Assembly: GCF_027530345.1 (NCBI RefSeq)
Contig: NZ_JAPZQK010000024.1
Location: forward strand, 1-64,000
Direction: 5' to 3'
From: Silanimonas sp.
GTDB lineage: Bacteria; Pseudomonadota; Gammaproteobacteria; Xanthomonadales; Xanthomonadaceae
DNA length: 64,000 bases
How positions within the stretch are numbered: the stretch's first letter is position 1; every line of letters starts with the position of its first letter. The position numbers and the translations under genes are program-made. The notes beneath the pieces were generated by a model. The model ran no database searches and was not told the origin of the DNA. It was given only the letters and a program-made list of their open reading frames with translations. Positions 17,425-24,707 of this stretch are shown piece after piece.

Positions 17425-20226
17425 TCAGGGCTGGCAGCCCTGCGTGCGCCCCTGGCTGTCCAGCATGCTCAGCGTGTCGGTGGCATTCCACGCACCCGGC
17501 ACGCCGTTCGCGAACGCCGCACTCACCGTGATGCCCGTCAGACGGCCACCGCCGATCGTCCGCTGCAAGCTGCCCACCCGCGTCCGCGTCGGTGAACCCG
17601 TCCGCTCGCAGGTCGGGCAGAAGCCCGTCAGCTGGTCCAGCCCCAGACTCGCCGTGCCCCCCGTGCTCGGGCCGTCTTCCGCCACCAGGAAACGTGCCAC
17701 ACCCCTCGCGTCGTACACGAACGTCGCATAGAACTCGTACGGGCCCGGGCTCGTCAGCACCTGCGCGCTGTACCCCGTCCCGCTCCGCGCCGGGTCGAAG
17801 TAATGCTGGCTGATGTCCGCCGGCGCACCGGCGATGCTCGGGCAGCCCCGACCAAACGCACTGAACGCCTCGCTGCCCATTTGCCCGTCCAGCGTGTAGC
17901 TGAAGGTGAAGGCATCCGCGCCCGTCGGCGTGGCTGTCGCCTCGCCCACGATCGTCAGGAAGCGGCTGCCACCCACCCAGGTGCCACGGTAGATCCCACC
18001 CCGCCAGATCCCGTTGCTACCCGGCGCCGGACCCTGCAGGTAGTACCACGTCGGCGTGCTGTCTTGCAGGTAGGTGTACCACAGGCCCGCCCACTCGCCC
18101 CCCGCCGGGTAAAGGAACAGCCCGTGCCCGGACCGGCCGGTGTTGTAGTAGCCACCCGGCCGAACCACCGGGGCCGTGCCACTCACCGTCGCCCGCACCA
18201 CCACCGTCGCCGACGACGCCGTCATGTTCACCGGCGTCACGTACCAGCGGCCGGCCGCCGGATTCGCCACCGTCACGCTCTCGTTCCCGCCCGGCGTGGT
18301 CCCGCTCGCCTGCGCCTGGTTCCGCGGTGGTGCCAAGGCCACGCCCGGCACCGCACTTCCCGCCACCGGCGCCGGCACGCGGGCCAGGTACACGTCCACG
18401 TTCGATGCGCTCGCGGTCGTCACCGCCAGTTGTGTCGCCCCCGCCGGAACGTCGATGAACAACTGCTCATGGCTGCCGTTTCCCGCCAGACGGAGCGTGC
18501 GGTCCTCGCCACTGACCAGGGCCAGCGCACTGCTGTCGTTCGCATTGCGCGTGAGCTTCACCGGGAACACCGCCTGCGTGGCGCCCGACAGCTGCATCTG
18601 CACGTAGCCCACGCGGGATTCGCCGTTGAGCAGCGTCGGGTCGTCCCACTGCACCCGCAGGGGGAAGGCCGCGCCGGCTGAAAGAATGCCCGGCGCCGTC
18701 GTGACCAGGCTGCCGTCGCTCGACAGCAGTGGCACCTCATAGCGGCTCAGGCGACCCGTCTGTGCCGAGGCCCCGCGGTTGTGCAGCATCGCCCAGTACC
18801 GGCCCGTGCCACCGGCAGGAACGGTGATCAGCAGTTCGCAGCGCTCGCCCGCCGCGCTCATCGCCGAGGTGCAGCGCAGTTCGTTCTCCGACGGCTGGCC
18901 GTCGCCGTTGAGGTCTTCGCCAAGGTACAGGTCGACATCCCCGCCCAGGCCCGTGGCCTCGGCGAACACCTGCCATGCCAACGCCGAGCCCGAACGACCG
19001 GTCATCGTACCGACCACGTGCGCCGTGCCCACGCGCCCGTTGTCCCACGGCGTCTGCGGCACCGCATCCACACCCAAAGAGAGATCACCCACCACCGGCG
19101 CCGACAGTGACGATGCCGCGAACTGCACGCCGGGCAAGGCGCGAAGGCCTGACAGCGTTACGTCGACGAAGCCGCGCTGCGCCGGCACCGTCAGGTTGAT
19201 CGGCAACTGGTTGGCGAAAAAGGCCCAAACGACCTCGGCGAACTCGATATCGCGGCTCTGGATGCCCGTCGTCGGGTTCGGAGCCACCAGCACGGTGCGG
19301 CTGGGCGTGGTGTGGCCGGCACCGTTGAGGCGCCACCACTGCAAGGGCGTGGTACCGGCGTAGTCGAAGCGCTGCGCGGGGCCGCCGTCGTTGGCGTCAA
19401 CCTCGACCGTGGCTTGCGTCGGCACCGCGCCCTGCAGGCCATTGATCTGCAGCCAACGGTCGCGCGTGGCCTCGGCCGAGATCACCCGGCCGCGGTTGCA
19501 GTTACCTCCCACGTTGGCGACACAGCCGCCCGCCCAAGGCATGGGCGTATCCGCATCGCCGTGCAGGATCAGGATAGGCAATGGGCGGCTGGGGCCGCTG
19601 GTGCAGGCGCCGGGCTTGGGCGTGAGCGGCAGGCTGCCCGATCCCGTGGCGACGGCGCCAACACGGTCGGCGTGGTGGAACGCGAAGGCATGCGTCATCT
19701 GCGCACCGTTCGACCCGCCCGTCATGAACAACCGGCGGCTGTCGAGGCCGTACTCGGTGCCGATGCGCTGCACGAGGGCGTTGAGGAAGCCGACATCATC
19801 GGCGTTGCTGGCCACCTCGTTGTCGGCCCGGCAGTCCACCCAGCCGACTTTTCCGGTGGCGTCCGCCGCCGGCAATCCACCGGGGTAGACCACGACGAAA
19901 CCCTCGCGATCGGCCACGGTGCGGAACACCGACAGGGGGTGGTTGCCGGTCAGCGCGACATCCAGGCCCTCACCGCCGCCGCCGTGCAGCACGAAGACCA
20001 CGGCCCGCGGCGCGGTGAGGCCGGCAGGCACATGCACCCGGAACTGGCGCACCACGCCGTTGACCGTGATCGTCTGGTCGCTCAGCCCTGCCGGGTAGGG
20101 GCTCTGCGCCCGAAGCCCGCTGCCGGGTATCGCGAGCAGGGCGAGGAACAGGGCAAGGACGACGCCTGCGGCGAACGTGGTCTGCGGCCGCCGCGGCCGG
20201 GAGGAGTCGAGGAAGCGCATGGGCAT
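17425..20226 (-). CDS. Large secreted esterase, PHB-depolymerase/feruloyl-esterase type, with C-terminal accessory modules
   Basis: 933 residues. A signal peptide (hydrophobic 18-33, ending near GLRAQS) leads to an alpha/beta-hydrolase domain (about 45-345) of the LpqC/PHB-depolymerase group. The nucleophile is S172 in GGSNG, the acid D224 or D226 (HGDAD), and the base H305 (NGAGHTTP). Family members cleave polyhydroxyalkanoate, feruloyl or acetyl-xylan esters. The middle (about 345-685) looks like beta-sandwich or pre-peptidase-like modules, including an acidic DLNGDGQPSENE segment that may bind calcium. Two related C-terminal modules follow (about 690-800 and 805-930), each opening with Tyr/Phe-rich text and RSGxG. 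The start may be ATG 20226 or 20220. It diverges from the toxin-antitoxin pair. Confidence 0.87.
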   Translation of the reverse strand: MPMRFLDSSRPRRPQTTFAAGVVLALFLALLAIPGSGLRAQSPYPAGLSDQTITVNGVVRQFRVHVPAGLTAPRAVVFVLHGGGGEGLDVALTGNHPLSVFRTVADREGFVVVYPGGLPAADATGKVGWVDCRADNEVASNADDVGFLNALVQRIGTEYGLDSRRLFMTGGSNGAQMTHAFAFHHADRVGAVATGSGSLPLTPKPGACTSGPSRPLPILILHGDADTPMPWAGGCVANVGGNCNRGRVISAEATRDRWLQINGLQGAVPTQATVEVDANDGGPAQRFDYAGTTPLQWWRLNGAGHTTPSRTVLVAPNPTTGIQSRDIEFAEVVWAFFANQLPINLTVPAQRGFVDVTLSGLRALPGVQFAASSLSAPVVGDLSLGVDAVPQTPWDNGRVGTAHVVGTMTGRSGSALAWQVFAEATGLGGDVDLYLGEDLNGDGQPSENELRCTSAMSAAGERCELLITVPAGGTGRYWAMLHNRGASAQTGRLSRYEVPLLSSDGSLVTTAPGILSAGAAFPLRVQWDDPTLLNGESRVGYVQMQLSGATQAVFPVKLTRNANDSSALALVSGEDRTLRLAGNGSHEQLFIDVPAGATQLAVTTASASNVDVYLARVPAPVAGSAVPGVALAPPRNQAQASGTTPGGNESVTVANPAAGRWYVTPVNMTASSATVVVRATVSGTAPVVRPGGYYNTGRSGHGLFLYPAGGEWAGLWYTYLQDSTPTWYYLQGPAPGSNGIWRGGIYRGTWVGGSRFLTIVGEATATPTGADAFTFSYTLDGQMGSEAFSAFGRGCPSIAGAPADISQHYFDPARSGTGYSAQVLTSPGPYEFYATFVYDARGVARFLVAEDGPSTGGTASLGLDQLTGFCPTCERTGSPTRTRVGSLQRTIGGGRLTGITVSAAFANGVPGAWNATDTLSMLDSQGRTQGCQP

Positions 20227-20332
20227 CCAGAGAGGAGGATTTCCTCATCCAACGCACCATCCGTCCCGTGGTTGACCGGCGCACCAGACCCAGCAACGGC
20301 CGGCGGGGTGACCCGAACCGGATGGCGCTTTC

Positions 20333-20365
20333 TGCGCCACTTGCACATATTGCACGATAGGCGCA
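20333..20365. promoter_or_regulatory. Repeat-rich candidate operator/promoter between esterase and toxin-antitoxin genes
   Basis: TGCGCC at 20333-20338 and GGCGCA at 20360-20365 form an inverted repeat. It encloses two TTGCAC copies (20341 and 20350) spaced 9 bases apart. The block is AT-richer than its surroundings and sits 42 bases before the antitoxin ATG. Antitoxins of the Phd type often repress their own operon by binding palindromes, so an autoregulatory site is plausible. A role in esterase transcription is equally possible. Confidence 0.4.
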
Positions 20366-20406
20366 AATTGGCCCTGCGGCATGCCTTGCCGCGTGAGGTG
20401 CCCGCC

Positions 20407-20754
20407 ATGAAGCCCCAGGTCCGCGACCACGCCGCGTCCTACGCCCTCGAACCCCTGCCCGCCACCACGGTGCGCCGCGACTGGGCCACCGCGAAGGACC
20501 GGCTGCGCGCCAAGGGCGTGCTCGCCCTGACCACGCACGACCGCGTCGAGGCCGTGCTGCTCGACCCCGCCGCCTACGAGGCCCTCGTCGCCCGCGCCGA
20601 GGCCGCCGACCAGGCCCTGCTCGACAGCCTGACCCGCCGCTTCGACGAGCGCTTGGCCGCGCTGGGCACGCCCGACGCCGCCGATCGCCTGCGCGGCGCC
20701 TTCGCCCGCGAGGGCCGCATCGACACCCCGCCGCGCGCCGGGGACGCGTTCTGA
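20407..20754 (+). CDS. Phd/YefM-like antitoxin (putative)
   Basis: 115 residues. Residues about 20-65 (TTVRRDWATAKDRLRAKGVLALTTHDRVEAVLLDPAAYEAL) match the pattern of Phd/YefM-type antitoxins: a DNA-binding N-terminus and a VLLDPAAYE core. A helical Arg/Ala/Glu-rich C-terminus that could wrap a toxin follows. It lies directly before a zeta-type toxin, with the toxin's GTG 11 bases after this stop. Role by context and pattern only. Epsilon, the classical zeta partner, is unrelated, so the pairing is not the textbook one. Confidence 0.68.
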   Translation: MKPQVRDHAASYALEPLPATTVRRDWATAKDRLRAKGVLALTTHDRVEAVLLDPAAYEALVARAEAADQALLDSLTRRFDERLAALGTPDAADRLRGAFAREGRIDTPPRAGDAF

Positions 20755-20765
20755 ACCCGAGGCCG

Positions 20766-21371
20766 GTGATCTACGTCCTCGCCGGCGTCAACGGCGGGGG
20801 CAAGAGTTCGCTGGGTGGCGCCGTTCTGCGCGAGGCCGGCATGGCCTGGTTCAACCCGGACGACTGGTCGCGCGCGCTGCAGGCCGCCGGCCGCAGCCGC
20901 GAATCGGCCGACGCGGATGCATGGCAAGAAGGCCAACGCCGCCTGAAAGCCGCCATTGCTGCAGGCGAAAGCTTCGCGTTCGAGACCACGCTGGGCGGGC
21001 GCTCCGTCACCGCGACGCTGGTCGAGGCCGCGCGCACGCACGACGTGCTGGTCTGGTACGTCGGCCTCGACAGCGTGGCGCGCCACCTCGAACGCGTGGC
21101 GCTGCGCGTGCGCCACGGTGGCCACGACATCCCCGCCGCGAAGATCCGCGAGCGCTGGCTCGGCTCGATGGCCAACCTCGTGCGGCTCGTGCCGCACGCG
21201 GCCGGCATCCAGGTCTTCGACAACTCGACCGCGGTGCCCGAAGGCAAGCCGCTGCGCGCGCCCCGCCTCGTGGCCGTCATCGAGGCCGGGCGGCTGCGCT
21301 GGCCGCCGCCCGAGGCGCTCGACCGCGTGCCGCGCTGGGCGGTGCCGGTCGTGGAAGCGGGGTTGGGTTGA
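20766..21371 (+). CDS. Zeta-toxin-family P-loop kinase
   Basis: 201 residues of the zeta toxin family. In studied members, the kinase phosphorylates UDP-N-acetylglucosamine and so poisons peptidoglycan synthesis. Walker A is GVNGGGKSS at 7-15; an FNPDDWSR segment near 30 and FETTLGGRS near 74-82 are typical of this branch. The start is GTG, preceded by a CGAGG ribosome site. The C-terminal FDNS motif (near 157) is also family-typical. No damage is visible, so the toxin is presumably active and kept in check by the gene before it. Confidence 0.85.
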   Translation: MIYVLAGVNGGGKSSLGGAVLREAGMAWFNPDDWSRALQAAGRSRESADADAWQEGQRRLKAAIAAGESFAFETTLGGRSVTATLVEAARTHDVLVWYVGLDSVARHLERVALRVRHGGHDIPAAKIRERWLGSMANLVRLVPHAAGIQVFDNSTAVPEGKPLRAPRLVAVIEAGRLRWPPPEALDRVPRWAVPVVEAGLG

Positions 21372-21372
21372 A

Positions 21373-22023
21373 CTACAACGCCCGATGCACCGCCTCGCCG
21401 AACAGCGCGGTGTGGTGGGCACAGTCATTGAGCCGCACCACCTCCAGCCGCTCGACGCTGGGGCCTTCGAGCAGGTTCAGCGTGGTCGGGGCCTGGCGGA
21501 AACCCCAGACCTTCGAGAGCGGAATGCCGAGAACGCGACAGAGGATCACGCGGTTCACCGCGTCGTGGGCGACCAGCAGCAGGGTGTCGTCGTCGCCGAG
21601 CCCCTCGCAGGCGCGGGCGAAACCGCGCCACGCGCGCTCCAGCACCACCGGCAGCGATTCGCCACCGGGCCCGGGCATCAGCACCGTTTCCGGGGCCTCG
21701 CGCCATGCCGCGAGCCGCTCACCGTCCTCGGCGCGGATCTCGCTGGCGAGCTTGCCTTCCCAGGTGCCGTGGGCGATCTCCATCAGCTCGGCATCGAGCC
21801 CCAGCATCGCGGCACGGCCTTCGCCCAGCGCGACCTCGGCGGTGCGCCGCGCCCGCGACAGCGGCGAAGCCACCGCGCGGGTGATGCGGACGTCGGCGAG
21901 GCGCTCGGAAAGCAGGGCCGCCTGTCGTTCACCGACGGGCGACAGCGGGATGTCGATCTGGCCCTGGTAGCGGCCTTCGGCGTTCCACGGGGTTTCACCG
22001 TGGCGTGCAAGCAGGACACGCAT
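21373..22023 (-). CDS. Histidine phosphatase (phosphoglycerate-mutase-like)
   Basis: 216 residues with the RHGE catalytic motif (LLARHGETPWN, H8 as phosphohistidine) and the second histidine in LLVAHDAVNR near residue 152. The family includes cofactor-dependent phosphoglycerate mutases, alpha-ribazole phosphatases and metal-independent phosphoserine phosphatases. It starts 3 bases after the serA stop on the same strand, so the two are almost certainly one transcript. That context suggests a serine-pathway phosphatase, but this is inference. It converges on the zeta gene, with one base between stops. Confidence 0.9.
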   Translation of the reverse strand: MRVLLARHGETPWNAEGRYQGQIDIPLSPVGERQAALLSERLADVRITRAVASPLSRARRTAEVALGEGRAAMLGLDAELMEIAHGTWEGKLASEIRAEDGERLAAWREAPETVLMPGPGGESLPVVLERAWRGFARACEGLGDDDTLLLVAHDAVNRVILCRVLGIPLSKVWGFRQAPTTLNLLEGPSVERLEVVRLNDCAHHTALFGEAVHRAL

Positions 22024-22026
22024 GGC

Positions 22027-23604
22027 TCAGACCTGCTGCAGCGAGAGCACGCCGGGGATGGCGCGCAGGGTGGCGAGGTGGGCATCGTCCATCGGACGGT
22101 CCAGCGTGATCGCCGCGCGGGCCTGGCCGTCGCCGGCCGCGCCGAGCGCGAAGTTCACGATGTTGATGCCGGCGGCACCGAGCTGGCTGCCGACCGTGCC
22201 GATCATGCCGGGGCGGTCCTCGTTGCGCATCAGCAGCACCGGGCAGAGCGGATCGAACTCGATCTCGACGCCGTCGAAGCGCACGACGCGCGGGCCGCGG
22301 TGCAGGGTGGCCTCGATCTCGCGCGTGCGCTCCTGGCCGTCATCAGTGACGCCGGTGATACGCACGCGAAGCAGGCGGTCGAAACCGTCGCCGTCGCCGC
22401 CCACCGTCTCGGCCACCGTGAGGCCGCGCGCCGCGGCTTCGGCCAGCGCGTTCACCGGCGTGACGCGGCCCGAGGCCGTGCCCAGCACCGCCGCGGTGAG
22501 CAGGCGCGTCAGCGGCTTGGCGTCGAGCTTGTCCGTGCGGCCGGCGTAGGTGATGTCGAGGCGCGTCGGCGCCGGCACCAGGCGGACGGCGAGCTTGCCC
22601 AGCGCGGTCATCAGCGGCATCCACGGCCCGATCTCGCGGGCGGCCTCGGCAGTCAGCGGCGGCAGGTTGACGCAGCCCGCGACCGCGCCGGTGTTGATGA
22701 AGTCGATGATCTGGCGCGCGAGGATCGTGCTGACGCCCTGCTGCGCTTCCGAGGTGCTGGCGCCGAGGTGTGGGGCGAGCACCATCTTCTTGCAGGCGCG
22801 CAGCGGCGAATCCTCCGGCAGCGGCTCGGTGGCGAAGGTGTCGAGGCCGGCGCCGGCGAGGTGGCCGTCATTGACCAGCTTCAGCAGCGCGTCCTCGTCG
22901 ATCAGGCCGCCGCGCGCGGCGTTGATCACGTACGCACCCTTCTTCATCTTCGCCAGTTTTTCGGCGCTGAGGATGTTGGTGGTTTCCTTGGTGCGGGGGA
23001 TGTGCAGGGTGATGACGTCGGCCCAGGCCAGCAGGGCGTCGAGGTCCATCAGCGGCACCGCACTCTTGGCGGCGGCGTTCGGTGGCAGGAAGGGGTCGAA
23101 CGCAGCCACTTCCATGCCGATGCCGCGCGCCTTGCGGGCCACCGTGCCGCCGATGCGGCCGAGGCCGATCACGCCGAGGCGCTTGCCCTCGAGCTCGAAA
23201 CCGGTGAGGCCGCTCTTCGGCCACTGGCCGGCTTTCATGCCGGCGTCAGCGGCGGGCACGTGGCGGGCCAGCGAGAACAGCAGGGCCAGCGCCTGCTCGG
23301 CGGCGGCCAAGGTGTTGCCGTCGGGTGCGTTCATCACCGCGACGCCGCGGTCGGTGGCCGCATCGACGTCGATGGTGTCGACGCCGGCGCCGGCGCGGCC
23401 GATCACGCGCAGATGGGAGGCGTGCACCAAGGCCTCGGCCGGCACCTTGGTCGCCGAGCGGACGATCAGGACGTCGACATCGGCCAGCGCGCGGGAGAGC
23501 GTGCCGGGGTCCTTGATGGCGTCGACGGCTTTGACCTCCCAGCCGGCGTCGCGGAACAGGGTCAAACCGTCTTCGTGGATACCGTCGCAAGCAAGAACGC
23601 GCAT
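22027..23604 (-). CDS. serA: D-3-phosphoglycerate dehydrogenase, long form
   Basis: A 525-residue enzyme for the first step of serine synthesis (3-phosphoglycerate to 3-phosphohydroxypyruvate, NAD+). It has the substrate/NAD domains (GLGRIGGTVARKA near 148; catalytic region PRTKET near 205; LAPHLGASTSEAQ near 283), an intervening domain (about 315-450) and a C-terminal ACT domain (about 452-525) that in relatives mediates serine feedback. This is the long type known from Mycobacterium and Bacillus; E. coli SerA is shorter (410). It diverges from the DUF481 gene across a 365-base gap. Confidence 0.96.
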   Translation of the reverse strand: MRVLACDGIHEDGLTLFRDAGWEVKAVDAIKDPGTLSRALADVDVLIVRSATKVPAEALVHASHLRVIGRAGAGVDTIDVDAATDRGVAVMNAPDGNTLAAAEQALALLFSLARHVPAADAGMKAGQWPKSGLTGFELEGKRLGVIGLGRIGGTVARKARGIGMEVAAFDPFLPPNAAAKSAVPLMDLDALLAWADVITLHIPRTKETTNILSAEKLAKMKKGAYVINAARGGLIDEDALLKLVNDGHLAGAGLDTFATEPLPEDSPLRACKKMVLAPHLGASTSEAQQGVSTILARQIIDFINTGAVAGCVNLPPLTAEAAREIGPWMPLMTALGKLAVRLVPAPTRLDITYAGRTDKLDAKPLTRLLTAAVLGTASGRVTPVNALAEAAARGLTVAETVGGDGDGFDRLLRVRITGVTDDGQERTREIEATLHRGPRVVRFDGVEIEFDPLCPVLLMRNEDRPGMIGTVGSQLGAAGINIVNFALGAAGDGQARAAITLDRPMDDAHLATLRAIPGVLSLQQV

Positions 23605-23969
23605 GGAGCACTCCGTGGGTGAAGGGAAACGTCGGGAACAGGCGAACCGGCCGGAATGGCCAGAACGGAAAGGGATCGACGGAAACCCACGGAAGACGCG
23701 CCACCGCGACGGCGCAAGAGGCTCAACACAGCGGTGGCAGAAAGACGGTGAATGGGCCGGTGTGCAGGCCGATGCACGGTCAGGAGACGGGGCGTCATAC
23801 GCATGGGAGTCCTGAGTAGCCCGCGCAGAGTACCTGCCCGGCGACGCGCTGTGAACCCCGGAGGCCGATGCGCCGGGCGTGCATACGGTTTCAGGCGGGC
23901 GGCGGCGGGTTCATCGACGATTCGGCGCGGCGCCCCTAGCCTGCGCCGGCCTTCACACGGAGACCCCCG
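23605..23969. other. 365-base divergent intergenic region, no gene recognised
   Basis: It separates serA (minus) from the DUF481 gene (plus) and must hold both promoters. An 80-codon minus-strand frame (23562-23804) crosses it and overlaps the start of serA, but it has no ribosome site or family look and is not called. A CGGAGA ribosome site precedes the DUF481 ATG. I see no strong terminator, tRNA, riboswitch or repeat. Confidence 0.6.
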
Positions 23970-24707
23970 ATGCGCCTACCTCTCACCCTCGCCCTGCTTG
24001 CCGCCCTCCCCCTCGCCGCCCATGCCGAGGACACGCGCAGCTGGTCGGGCACCGCCGAGTTCGGCCTCGCCATCGCCAGCGGCAATGCCGACAGCGAAAC
24101 CGTCAACGGCAAGTTCGCCTTTGTCCGCGAGGAGGACCGCTGGTTCTACGGCATCAATGCCGCGGCCTTGCGCGCGGAATCGGACGACCAGCTCTCGGCC
24201 AACCGCTACGAGGCCGGCCTGAAGCTCGGCTACGACTTCACCCCGCGCGCCTACCTGTTCGGCACGCTGCGCCACGAGAACGACGACTTCGCTTCGTACG
24301 AGTACCAGAGCATCGCGTCGCTCGGTATCGGCTACCGCTTCATCGACCGCGAAGCCACCTCGCTGCTCGCCGAAATCGGCCCGGGTGCACGCCGGTTCCA
24401 GCCGATCGACGCACTGGTCGGGACGCCGCCGGTGCCCACCTCGTTCGATGCCGAGACCAACGCGATCGTCCGCGGCTCGCTGGACTTCAAGCACCAGCTC
24501 ACCGCGAACACCGCGCTCACCAACCTGCTGCTCGCCGAATCGGGCAGCGGCTCGACCTTCGTGCAGAACGACCTCGGCGTCGCCGTGCAGATGAGCGAGC
24601 GCTTCGCCCTGAAGGCGGGCTACCAGGTCCGCCACACCACCGAGGTCCCGGTGGGCATCGAGAAGACCGACACCCTGTTCACCACGAACCTCGTCGTCGG
24701 CTTCTGA
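23970..24707 (+). CDS. DUF481-family outer-membrane protein
   Basis: 245 residues. The signal peptide (MRLPLTLALLAALPLAAHAE) is cleaved near residue 20. The mature part reads as amphipathic beta strands of a small outer-membrane barrel, from GTAEFGLAIASGNADSETVNGKFAF to the final TLFTTNLVVGF with an aromatic last residue, the usual barrel signal. DUF481 proteins (E. coli YdiY is one) are salt-induced or of unknown role. The stop codon directly abuts the stop of the convergent TonB-dependent receptor gene, sharing a TGATCA junction, so there is no room for a terminator between them. Confidence 0.9.
   Translation: MRLPLTLALLAALPLAAHAEDTRSWSGTAEFGLAIASGNADSETVNGKFAFVREEDRWFYGINAAALRAESDDQLSANRYEAGLKLGYDFTPRAYLFGTLRHENDDFASYEYQSIASLGIGYRFIDREATSLLAEIGPGARRFQPIDALVGTPPVPTSFDAETNAIVRGSLDFKHQLTANTALTNLLLAESGSGSTFVQNDLGVAVQMSERFALKAGYQVRHTTEVPVGIEKTDTLFTTNLVVGF

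Noticed and set aside
23562-23804. An 80-codon minus-strand frame upstream of and overlapping the serA start, considered as a leader peptide
   Set aside because: It shows no run of Ser or other control codons, no attenuator hairpin pair and no ribosome site.
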